Assembly: GCF_030372105.1 (NCBI RefSeq)
Contig: NZ_JAUDBQ010000022.1
Location: 1-44,537 of the forward strand
Direction of reading: 5' to 3'
DNA: 44,537 bases
Source of the DNA: Cellulomonas cellasea
Lineage (GTDB): Bacteria > Actinomycetota > Actinomycetes > Actinomycetales > Cellulomonadaceae
Positions within the stretch are counted from its first letter, which is position 1. Each line of letters begins with the position of its first letter. The position numbers and the translations under genes are program-made. A model generated the notes under the pieces. The model saw only the letters and a list, made by a program, of their open reading frames with translations, was not told the DNA's origin and made no database searches. Below are positions 25,755 to 32,954 of the stretch, one piece after another.

Positions 25755-26383
25755 CCAGCCGTTCGAGGCGATGGGCCCTCGCGGGCCTGGGCGTGGCCGG
25801 AGTTGTGCTGGCCCGCCGGGCGTCGCTGCGCTGGGGCGCCACCGACAGCGAGCTGGCCACCGGCCTTCCCGGCGACGACCTGGTGCCCGACGCGCGGCTG
25901 GTGGCGACCCGCGCGATCACCGTGCGCGCCACCCCGGCGGACGTGTGGCCGTGGGTGGTGCAACTCGGCCAGGGCCGGGCGGGCTTCTACAGCTATGACG
26001 CGCTGGAGAACCTGGTGGGCTGCGACATCCACAGCTCGGACCGCATCGTGCCCGCATGGCAGGGCCTGGCCGTCGGCGACGAGGTGCGGCTGCACCCCGA
26101 CGGCGGGCTGCGCGTCGAGGTCGTGGAGCCCGGGCGCGCGCTCGTGCTGCGGGCCGACGACCCCACCGGGAAGTCGCCCGTCGAGTTCAGCTGGGCCTTC
26201 GTGCTGTGCGAGGGCCCCGGCGGCACGACGCGCCTGGTGGTCCGCGAGCGCTACGGGTACGCGGCGCCGTGGTCGGCGCTGCTCGTCGAGCCCATCGAGT
26301 GGGTCAGCCTCCTGATGACGCAGCGGATGCTGCGCGGCATCAAGCAGCGCGCCGAGCGCGAGGCGGGCAGCGCCACGGCCTGA
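25751..26383 (+). CDS. SRPBCC-like (START-fold) protein with N-terminal anchor
   Basis: 210 residues. An N-terminal stretch (8-22, [15 protein letters not shown]) may be a short membrane anchor. The rest resembles a SRPBCC ligand-binding domain: [40 protein letters not shown], then a strand-rich part, closing with a long helix carrying [20 protein letters not shown]. The family binds hydrophobic ligands. It is the last gene of the three-gene coupled operon (ATGA overlap). Substrate unknown. Confidence 0.75.
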   Translation: MTSRSRRWALAGLGVAGVVLARRASLRWGATDSELATGLPGDDLVPDARLVATRAITVRATPADVWPWVVQLGQGRAGFYSYDALENLVGCDIHSSDRIVPAWQGLAVGDEVRLHPDGGLRVEVVEPGRALVLRADDPTGKSPVEFSWAFVLCEGPGGTTRLVVRERYGYAAPWSALLVEPIEWVSLLMTQRMLRGIKQRAEREAGSATA

Positions 26384-26454
26384 GCCCGGCGCGCGCCACC
26401 CCGACGCGGACTGCGCGCGTCGGGCGTCGAGGTCGCTGGCGTAGCGTCGGGCGC

Positions 26455-27204
26455 GTGGCAGACGCGCAGACACCCCTCGACCCGGCGCCCTCGGTCACGG
26501 TGCTGACCGGCGCCGGCATCTCCACCGGATCAGGCATCCCCGACTTCCGGGGCCCGAACGGCGTGTGGACCCGCGACCCGCAGGCCTCGCGCCTCCTGGA
26601 GCTCGACTGGTACCTGGCGGAGCCCGACATCCGCCGCCGGGCCTGGCAGATGTGGCGGGACCACCCGCTGTGGACGGCGCAGCCGACCCCGGGCCACCTC
26701 GCGCTGGCGGACCTGGACCGGGCGGGGGCGCTGCGGGCCGTCGCCACGCAGAACTTCGACGGCCTGCACCAGCGGGCCGGCCTGCCCGCGTCGAAGGTGC
26801 TCGAGCTGCACGGCAGCCTGACGGGGTCGCGCTGCCTGCGATGCTCGGCGCCGGAGCCGACGGCCGAGGTGATGGCGCGGCTCGACGTCGACCCGGATCC
26901 GCACTGCGCGCGCTGCGGTGGCCCGCTGGCCACCGACGTGGTGATGTTCGGCGAGCCACTGCCCTCCGACGTGCTGGACGCCGCCGTCGAGGCCGCCGCG
27001 TCCTGCGACGTGTTCGTCGCCGTCGGCTCGACGCTCACCGTGCAACCGGCCGCGAGCCTCACCTCCGTCGCGGCGGAGGCGGGCGCCCGCATCGTGATCG
27101 TGAACGCGGAGCCCACGCCGTACGATCGGCTCGCCGAGACCGTCGACCGGCGGCCCATCGAGGTGGCCCTGCCGGCGCTCGTGCGGGACCTGCTCACCAC
27201 CTGA
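26455..27204 (+). CDS. Sir2 family NAD-dependent protein deacetylase
   Basis: 249-residue sirtuin that removes acyl groups from lysine using NAD. GAGIS is at 19-23, PDFRG at 29-33, QNFDGLH at 99-105, catalytic His119 in LHGS, and zinc cysteines at 127, 130, 151 and 154; VGSTLTVQPA and IVNAEPTPYD close the NAD site. All key residues are intact. The GTG at 26455 is preceded at exactly 7 nt by TAGCGT (26442-26447), a leaderless arrangement. It lies 71 bp after the SRPBCC gene and is probably independent of it. Confidence 0.92.
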   Translation: MADAQTPLDPAPSVTVLTGAGISTGSGIPDFRGPNGVWTRDPQASRLLELDWYLAEPDIRRRAWQMWRDHPLWTAQPTPGHLALADLDRAGALRAVATQNFDGLHQRAGLPASKVLELHGSLTGSRCLRCSAPEPTAEVMARLDVDPDPHCARCGGPLATDVVMFGEPLPSDVLDAAVEAAASCDVFVAVGSTLTVQPAASLTSVAAEAGARIVIVNAEPTPYDRLAETVDRRPIEVALPALVRDLLTT

Positions 27205-27289
27205 GCGGATCCCGCCCCGGACGGCGCCCACGACGACCTGACGCGCACCTCCACGGCTGCGCCTGCTTGAGGGATGGACACCGCGCCCG

Positions 27290-28855
27290 ATGGACGCCCC
27301 ACACACGGACACCGCGCTCCCCGACGCCCCGCCGACGGGCGACGCCCGGCGTGATCGCGTGTCGACCCCTGCCGTGCCCGAGGCCGATCAGGCGCACTCG
27401 GTGCTGGGCGCGCTGCGCTCCGGCAAGCGGCTGCGCACCGAGGTGCTGGGCGGCCTGGTGGTGGCGCTGGCCCTGATCCCCGAGGCGTTGTCCTTCTCGA
27501 TCATCGCCGGGGTCGACCCGCGGCTCGGCATCTTCGCGTCGTTCACGATGGCCGTCTCGATCGCGTTCCTGGGCGGCCGCCCGGCGATGATCTCGGCGGC
27601 GACGGGCGCCGTGGCGCTGGTCGTGGCCCCGGTGGTGCGCGATCACGGGGTGGACTACCTGATCGCCACGGTGATCCTCGCGGGAGTGGTGCAGGTCGCG
27701 ATGGGCGTGCTGGGGGTGGCCCGCCTGCTGCGGTTCATCCCGCGCTCGGTGATGATCGGGTTCGTCAACGCGCTGGCCATCCTGGTGGTGCTGTCCCAGC
27801 TCCCGTACCTCACGGGCGTCCCGTGGGCGGTGTACGCGCTGGTCGCCGCGGGGATCGCGATCACCGCGCTGCTCCCCCGCCTGACCACTGCCGTGCCGGC
27901 GGCGCTGGTGGCGATCGTGCTGCTGACGGTGGTCACCGTCGCGGCGGGGCTGGCCGTGCCGAACGTCGGCGACCAGGGCGAGCTGCCGAACGCGCTGCCC
28001 ACGCTGCTGCTCCCCCAGGTCCCGCTCACCCTGGAGACGCTGGGCATCATCGCGCCGTACGCGCTGGCCATGGCGCTGGTGGGCCTGCTGGAGTCGCTGA
28101 TGACCGCCAAGCTGGTCGACGACGTCACCGACACCCACTCGAACAAGAGCCGTGAGGCGTGGGGGCAGGGCGCGGCGAACATCATCACCGGGTTCTTCGG
28201 CGGCATGGGCGGCTGCGCGATGATCGGCCAGACGATGATCAACGTGAAGGTGTCCGGCGCCCGCACCCGGATCTCCACGTTTCTCGCCGGGGTGTTCCTG
28301 CTCGCCCTGGTGGTCGGCCTGGGCGACGTGGTGGGCCTGATCCCGATGGCGGCGCTCGTCGCCGTGATGGTCATGGTCTCCGTGGCGACGTTCGACTGGC
28401 ACTCGATCCGCCCGTCCACGCTGCGCCGCATGCCGCTCAGCGAGACGGCCGTGATGGTGACGACCGTGGCCGTCGTGGTGGCCACCCACAACCTGGCGAT
28501 CGGCGTCATCGCGGGGGTGCTGGTGGCCACGGTGCTGTTCGCGCGCCGCGTCGCGCACCTCACCCAGGTCACCCGTCGCGCCACCGACGAGGGCTGCGAG
28601 TACGTCGTCACCGGGGCGCTGTTCTTCGCATCGTCGAACGACCTCGTCTACCAGTTCGACTACGCGGGCGACCCGGAGCACGTGGTCATCGACCTGTCCG
28701 GCGCGCAGGTCTGGGACGCGTCGACCGTCGCGACGCTCGACGCCATCACCACCAAGTACGCGGCGCGCGGCAAGCAGGTGGTCATCACCGGGCTCGACGG
28801 GGCCTCCGCCGATCGGCACCGGCGCCTCACGGGGAACCTCGGCGCCGCAGGCTGA
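27290..28855 (+). CDS. SulP family anion transporter with STAS domain
   Basis: 521 residues. A disordered N terminus (1-45) precedes the SLC26/SulP membrane domain: LVVALALIPEALSFSIIAGVDPRLGIF, SAATGAVALVV, LLESLMTAKLVDD, and NIITGFFGGMGGCAMIGQTMINVKVSGARTR-type sequence (QTxxN signature). The cytoplasmic STAS domain is at about 435-521 (VVIDLSGAQVWDASTVATLDAI, with the DxS site). It imports an inorganic or dicarboxylic anion such as sulfate or bicarbonate; the substrate cannot be told. There is no cysteine or CA gene nearby. RBS GAGGGATGGA lies about 10 nt before ATG. Confidence 0.9.
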   Translation: MDAPHTDTALPDAPPTGDARRDRVSTPAVPEADQAHSVLGALRSGKRLRTEVLGGLVVALALIPEALSFSIIAGVDPRLGIFASFTMAVSIAFLGGRPAMISAATGAVALVVAPVVRDHGVDYLIATVILAGVVQVAMGVLGVARLLRFIPRSVMIGFVNALAILVVLSQLPYLTGVPWAVYALVAAGIAITALLPRLTTAVPAALVAIVLLTVVTVAAGLAVPNVGDQGELPNALPTLLLPQVPLTLETLGIIAPYALAMALVGLLESLMTAKLVDDVTDTHSNKSREAWGQGAANIITGFFGGMGGCAMIGQTMINVKVSGARTRISTFLAGVFLLALVVGLGDVVGLIPMAALVAVMVMVSVATFDWHSIRPSTLRRMPLSETAVMVTTVAVVVATHNLAIGVIAGVLVATVLFARRVAHLTQVTRRATDEGCEYVVTGALFFASSNDLVYQFDYAGDPEHVVIDLSGAQVWDASTVATLDAITTKYAARGKQVVITGLDGASADRHRRLTGNLGAAG

Positions 28856-28877
28856 CCTGGAGCCCCGAGGGCTACGC

Positions 28878-28909
28878 TTGACGGGCGCGTCAACAGTGAC
28901 GGAAGTCAC
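28878..28909. promoter_or_regulatory. Two tandem palindromes upstream of the adenine deaminase gene
   Basis: TTGACGGGCGCGTCAA (28878-28893) and GTGACGGAAGTCAC (28896-28909) are each perfect inverted repeats with 4-nt spacers, separated by 2 bp. GATAAC at 28923-28928 may be the -10 element. The half-sites TTGAC and GTGAC suggest one regulator binding twice, about 60-90 bp before the start codon. Confidence 0.5.
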
Positions 28910-28967
28910 CACCGGGCGTCCTGATAACGTCCCTCACGAGTCATCCCTGAGTGAACGGACCACACGC

Positions 28968-29999
28968 ATGCCCACCGCCCTCGCGCCCACTCCGGCCTTC
29001 ATCGCCGGCCTCCCCAAGGCCGAGTTGCACCTGCACCTCGAGGGGACCCTCGAGCCCGACCTCAAGCTCGCGCTGGCCCAGCGCAACGGCATCGAGCTGG
29101 ACCAGAAGACCGTCGCCGAGGTCCAGGCCACCTACGAGTTCAACGACCTGTCCAGCTTCCTCGCCGTGTACTACCCGGCGATGGAGGTGCTGCGCACCGA
29201 GCAGGACTTCTACGACCTGGCCCTCGCGTACCTGCGCCGCGCCACCGACCAGGGCGTGCGCCACGTCGAGATGTTCTTCGACCCGCAGGCCCACACCACC
29301 CGTGGCGTGCCGTTCGCCGACGTGGTCACCGGCTACCACCGGGCCACCGTCGACGCCCGCGCGGAGCTGGGCATCTCCTCGGCGCTCATCATGTGCTTCC
29401 TGCGGGACCACAGCGCCGAGTCGGCCGCGCAGACCCTCGAGGCCGCCACCCCGTACCTGGACCTCATCGTGGGCGTGGGCCTGGACTCCGACGAGCGGGA
29501 CAACCCGCCGCGCAAGTTCGCCGACACGTTCGCGCGCGCCCGCGAGCTGGGCCTCAAGCTCACGATGCACTGCGACATCGACCAGGTCGGCAGCATCGAG
29601 AACATCCGCCAGGTCATCGAGGAGATCGGCGTCGACCGCATCGACCACGGCACCAACATCGTCGAGGACCCGTCCCTCGTCGCCGTGGTCCGCGAGCGCG
29701 GCATCGGCCTGACGTCCTGTCCGGTGTCGAACAGCTTCGTCACCGACGACATGAAGGCCGCTGAGATCGTCCAGCTGCTGCACGACGACGTGAAGATCAT
29801 GATCAACTCCGACGACCCGGCGTACTTCGGCGCCTACGTCGCCGGCAACTACGACGCCCTCGTCGCGAAGGCCGGGCTCAGCCTGGACGACGTGGTGCGG
29901 CTCGCGAAGAACTCCTTCGAGGCGTCGTGGCTCGACGACGACGCGAAGGCCGGCTACCTCGCCGAGATCGACGCGTACGTGGCCCGCGCCACCGCCTGA
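28968..29999 (+). CDS. Adenine/adenosine deaminase family protein
   Basis: 343-residue amidohydrolase of the adenosine deaminase superfamily, converting an aminopurine to its 6-oxo form and ammonia. Zinc ligands H21 and H23 sit in HLHLEGT (21-27); the metal and substrate sites further on are MHCDIDQ, IDHGTNIVED, TSCPVSNSF and SDDPAYF (D282, D283). SDDPAYFGAYV is the motif that typifies adenine deaminase of the type 2/Aah1 group rather than E. coli Add, so adenine may be the substrate; this is inferred. ATG 28968 chosen since HLHLEGT should lie near residue 20. A strong terminator follows. Confidence 0.85.
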   Translation: MPTALAPTPAFIAGLPKAELHLHLEGTLEPDLKLALAQRNGIELDQKTVAEVQATYEFNDLSSFLAVYYPAMEVLRTEQDFYDLALAYLRRATDQGVRHVEMFFDPQAHTTRGVPFADVVTGYHRATVDARAELGISSALIMCFLRDHSAESAAQTLEAATPYLDLIVGVGLDSDERDNPPRKFADTFARARELGLKLTMHCDIDQVGSIENIRQVIEEIGVDRIDHGTNIVEDPSLVAVVRERGIGLTSCPVSNSFVTDDMKAAEIVQLLHDDVKIMINSDDPAYFGAYVAGNYDALVAKAGLSLDDVVRLAKNSFEASWLDDDAKAGYLAEIDAYVARATA

Positions 30000-30013
30000 C
30001 ACCAGGGCAGAAC

Positions 30014-30053
30014 ACAGAGCGGCCGTGCCCCGTCCGGGGCGCGGCCGCTCTGT
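30014..30053 (+). terminator. Hairpin terminator with T-rich tail
   Basis: Arms ACAGAGCGGCC (30014-30024) and GGCCGCTCTGT (30043-30053) plus an inner GCCCC/GGGGC stem, followed by TGTTGT. It begins 15 bp after the deaminase stop; the kinase gene converges from the other side. Confidence 0.8.
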
Positions 30054-30101
30054 TGTCTCACGCGGTCGTCTCGCGCGCCACACGCCCGTCGGGCGTCCTG
30101 C

Positions 30102-30734
30102 TCAGTCGAGCGCCACCAGCACGTCCGCCCGATCCCGCCCGAGCGCCACCAGCGCGGTGTTCCGCTCGTCCACCTGCTCGACCCACGCCCGCGCCGCAGG
30201 CTCGGACCGTCCGTGCCGGATGTGCCGGTCCACGAGCCGCGCCACGCGCACCGCGTCGTCCACGTCGAGGTACCAGCACTCGTCGAGCAGCGGGCACACC
30301 TGCTCCCAGCCGCCCGCGTCATGCAGCAGGTAGTTCCCCTCGGTGAGCACGACGCGCACGTCGGGCCCGAATGGCAGCGCGCACGCGATGGGCTCCTCGA
30401 GCGTCCGGTCGAAGGCCGGGACGTACACGGTGGCCACGGTGTCGGCACGCACCCGCGTCAGGGCGTTCACGTAGCCGTCGACGTCGAAGGTGTCCGGGGC
30501 GCCCTTGCGGTCGGCCCGGCCCAGCCGCTCCAGCTCCCGCTGCGCGAGGTGGAAGCCGTCCATCGGCAGCACCCGCGCCTCGGCGCCCAGCAGCGCGGCG
30601 AGCCGCTCGGACACAGTCGACTTGCCCGCCCCCGGCGGGCCCACGATGCCGATGACGACGCGCTGGCCAGGGCGCCCCTGGGCCAGGCGCCTCACACGGT
30701 CGGGCAGCTCGGCGACGGTCAGTCGAGGGGTCAC
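30102..30734 (-). CDS. Nucleoside/nucleotide kinase family protein (uridine kinase-like P-loop)
   Basis: 210 residues. The P-loop GPPGAGKST is near 28-36, then PMDGFHLAQRELERLGRADRKGAPDTFDVDGYV gives the substrate-binding loop seen in uridine kinase/phosphoribulokinase relatives such as the YggC/FrcK group. The later part has LTEGNYLLHDAGGWEQV and a lid arginine segment, VARLVDRHIRHGRSE. It phosphorylates a small metabolite (nucleoside, pantothenate or sugar type); the actual substrate is unknown. The GTG start overlaps the BTAD regulator's stop (GTGA), so both are one transcription unit. Confidence 0.82.
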   Translation of the reverse strand: MTPRLTVAELPDRVRRLAQGRPGQRVVIGIVGPPGAGKSTVSERLAALLGAEARVLPMDGFHLAQRELERLGRADRKGAPDTFDVDGYVNALTRVRADTVATVYVPAFDRTLEEPIACALPFGPDVRVVLTEGNYLLHDAGGWEQVCPLLDECWYLDVDDAVRVARLVDRHIRHGRSEPAARAWVEQVDERNTALVALGRDRADVLVALD

Positions 30735-31540
30735 GCCCCCATGGTGACGGATGCGCCGCGGGCCGAGCGCGCGGCGCCCGCCCGCGCGGCCACCAGGCGG
30801 CTCGTCTCCGCGGACGGCGCGACGCCGAGCCGGCGGCGGAGCACCGCCGCGCACTGCGCGTAGGCGTGCAGCGCCTCGGCCAGGTTGCCCTCCGCGAGGT
30901 GGATGCGGATGACTGTGCGGTGCGCGCTCTCCCGCAGCGGGTCGCTGCGCAGCGCGATCAGCGCCGCCTCGAGCGCCAGGCCGAACTGCCCGCACCGCGC
31001 GAGTTGCTGGGCGCGGGCCTCCAGCACGTGCAGCCGGAGCTGGCGCAGCCGCTCGCGGTCGGCCGCGAGCCACTCGTCGTCCCAGCCGGGCAGCAGGTCC
31101 CCGTCGCCGAACCGCGCGGGATCGAGGTCGCCGTCGCGCGCCTGAGCGGCACGGCGCGTGGGATCGGCGGAGGCGCGCCCGGGATCGTCGCCCTCGGGCG
31201 CCCGGCCACGCGCCGCCATGACCGCATGCGCCCCCTGGACCAGGTCGGTGATGTCCACGTCCACGTCGGGGCCGAGCACCACCGAGTCGTGGGCCGTGCC
31301 GATCAGCCCGTGCGCGAGCTGGTTGGCCCGCCAGATCGCCGTGCGCAGGCTCGCGAGCGCCCGCGCCTCCGAGGCGTCGGGCCACAAGACCGCCGCGAGC
31401 CTCCCCCGACGGCAGCGACCGCGCAGCGCGAGCACGGAGACGATCCGCTGGGTGGCGGCCGGAGCCTCCACGTCCTGCCCGTCGACCACGAGCCGGAACC
31501 CGCCCAGCAGCCTGACTTGGTGGCGCGCCACCTGTTCCAC
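30731..31540 (-). CDS. BTAD-domain transcriptional regulator (SARP/AfsR-like)
   Basis: 269 residues. The N terminus is an OmpR-type winged helix (VRLLGGFRLVVDGQDVEAPAATQRIVSVLAL, then GRLAAVLWPDASEARALASLRTAIWR, about 5-85). The C-terminal half is a bacterial transcriptional activator domain of TPR-like helices: LLPGWDDEWLAADRERLRQLRLHVLEARA, then HRTVIRIHLAEGNLAEALHAYAQCAAVLRRRLGVAPS. There is no ATPase domain, so it is a short activator. GTG 31540 is preferred for its GGGAGGG ribosome site; the open frame continues upstream. It overlaps the kinase gene by 4 bp. The target genes are unknown. Confidence 0.8.
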   Translation of the reverse strand: MEQVARHQVRLLGGFRLVVDGQDVEAPAATQRIVSVLALRGRCRRGRLAAVLWPDASEARALASLRTAIWRANQLAHGLIGTAHDSVVLGPDVDVDITDLVQGAHAVMAARGRAPEGDDPGRASADPTRRAAQARDGDLDPARFGDGDLLPGWDDEWLAADRERLRQLRLHVLEARAQQLARCGQFGLALEAALIALRSDPLRESAHRTVIRIHLAEGNLAEALHAYAQCAAVLRRRLGVAPSAETSRLVAARAGAARSARGASVTMGA

Positions 31541-31802
31541 GGCACCCTCCCCCTTGGCGCCCCGCCACCCCGCGTCGCGTGGCAGGTCGAGCAGATCACA
31601 GGTCGCCCGTTGGCGCGCGCCGACCCCGCCGCAGTGGCCGACGGACTGCGGGCCCGGGACGACGGGACCGCTGGTGACGAGGCCGTGACGCGCCGGTGAC
31701 GGGCCCCGCCGGCATGTGGCTTCTGCATCCTCGCGGTGTGCGCCCCGCATGGATCTGCGTGGCAGCACCGCCCCGGCAGGCCCTACGCCTAGACTCGCGC
31801 CC

Positions 31803-32138
31803 GTGATCTTCAAGGCGGTGGGCGAGGGCAGACCCTATCCGGACCACGGGCTCGTGACGCCCAAGCAGTGGGCCGAGGTCGCCCCGCGGCAGGTGCGGCT
31901 CGACGAGTTGGTGACCACCAAGGGCACCCTGAACCTCGACAACCTGCTGTCCGAGGACTCCACCTTCTACGGCGACCTGTTCGCGCATGTGGTGCAGTGG
32001 AGGGGTGTGATGTACCTGGAGGACGGCCTGCACCGCGCGGTGCGGGCGGCCCTGCACCAGCGTCCGATCCTGCACGCCCGTGTGCTCGTGATCGAGACCG
32101 CCGGACGAGAAGACCGCACAGGCGAGACCACCGAGTGA
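31803..32138 (+). CDS. Conserved actinobacterial protein, ParB/sulfiredoxin-like fold
   Basis: 111 residues, cytoplasmic. VIFKAVGEGRPYPDHGL, PRQVRLDELVTTKGTLNLDNLL, DSTFYGDLFAHVVQWRGVMYLEDGLHRAVRAAL. The last block (a DG-HR motif ahead of an Ala-rich helix) looks like the ParB N-domain/Srx core, but the usual downstream DNA-binding helices are absent. Databases commonly label this widespread family VapB-like antitoxin; there is no toxin gene beside it, so I do not accept that role here. The GTG start follows TAGACT by 7 nt, leaderless style. A LytR_C protein gene follows 33 bp later. Confidence 0.7.
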   Translation: MIFKAVGEGRPYPDHGLVTPKQWAEVAPRQVRLDELVTTKGTLNLDNLLSEDSTFYGDLFAHVVQWRGVMYLEDGLHRAVRAALHQRPILHARVLVIETAGREDRTGETTE

Positions 32139-32155
32139 GCGAGACGACCGAGTGA
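32122..32155 (+). repeat. 17-bp tandem duplication across a stop codon
   Basis: GCGAGACCACCGAGTGA (32122-32138) is repeated at 32139-32155 with one mismatch (C to G). The first copy contains the end and stop codon of the ParB-like gene; the second copy carries a TGA in another frame. It looks like a recent local slippage event. Confidence 0.8.
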
Positions 32156-32171
32156 ACGAAGCAACGAGGCC

Positions 32172-32867
32172 ATGACCACCGATCCGGATCGCGCCCGAGA
32201 CCTGCGCCGACGACGCATGCACGAACGCCAGGCGGGGATCTTCGGCCTCCTCCTCGCCGGCCTCGCGGTGGCCGGCATCGGCTCCGCCGCCGTGTTCACG
32301 GGGGCCGTGGACCTGCCGTTCCTGGCACGCGACTTCAGCACCGCGACTCCCACGCCGGGTGTCGGCTCGGTCGTCCCGTGCCCCCCGGCCGGCGCGCTGC
32401 CCGTGGCGGTCGGCGAGGTCGCGGTGAACGTCTACAACGGCTCCAACGCGAGCGGCCTGGCCTCCTCGACGGGGACCTTGCTGACCGAGCGGGGTTTCGC
32501 GGTCGTCACGGTCGCGAACGCGACGCTCCGGCTCGGCGACGCCGCGCGGCTGTCCTTCGGCGCGTCTGGCGTCGCGGCGGCGTACACGCTCGCCGCGCAC
32601 CTCGACGACCCGGTGATGGTGCTCGACGAGCGGCAGGACGCCACCGTCGACCTGATCGTCGGCGAGCGCTTCAACGACCTGCGCCCCGTGGAGGAGGTCG
32701 TCCTCGACCCGGCGCAGGAGCTGGTCGGCGCGGTGGGCTGCCGGCCCGTCGAGGAGGTCGTCCCCGCTCCAGCCCCGTCCGTCGCCACCTCGTCGGAGCC
32801 GGGCGCCGAGGACGTCCCCGCGGATGAGGAGCCTGTCGAGGGCGAAGTGGTGGTCGAGGGCGAGTAG
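32172..32867 (+). CDS. LytR C-terminal domain (LytR_C) membrane protein
   Basis: 231 residues. A basic cytoplasmic N terminus (DRARDLRRRRMHERQ), one helix (about 23-44), then an extracytoplasmic LytR_C domain starting at VAVNVYNGSNASGLASSTGTLLTERGFAVV (about 82-115) and an acidic Pro/Glu tail from about 190. LytR_C domains occur at the end of LytR-CpsA-Psr enzymes and as stand-alone membrane proteins; they probably bind envelope glycans or wall enzymes. It is often found beside the preceding ParB-like gene in related bacteria, which I recall but cannot test here. A strong terminator follows. Confidence 0.85.
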   Translation: MTTDPDRARDLRRRRMHERQAGIFGLLLAGLAVAGIGSAAVFTGAVDLPFLARDFSTATPTPGVGSVVPCPPAGALPVAVGEVAVNVYNGSNASGLASSTGTLLTERGFAVVTVANATLRLGDAARLSFGASGVAAAYTLAAHLDDPVMVLDERQDATVDLIVGERFNDLRPVEEVVLDPAQELVGAVGCRPVEEVVPAPAPSVATSSEPGAEDVPADEEPVEGEVVVEGE

Positions 32868-32895
32868 CCCGCAGCCGCCATCCCCACGAGACGAC

Positions 32896-32934
32896 AACGA
32901 GGCCGGGCCACCCGTCGGGTGGCCCGGCCTCGTT
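32896..32934 (+). terminator. Intrinsic terminator with T tract
   Basis: Perfect inverted repeat, left arm AACGAGGCCGGGCCACCC (32896-32913), right arm ending CGTT at 32934, then TTGTGT. It ends the LytR_C transcript and also closes the convergent permease gene. Confidence 0.88.
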
Positions 32935-32954
32935 TTGTGTCGGCTGGTGCGGCG

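Noticed and set aside
31803-32138. VapB antitoxin of a toxin-antitoxin module
   Set aside because: No PIN-domain or other toxin gene is next to it, and the sequence lacks an AbrB or ribbon-helix-helix motif.
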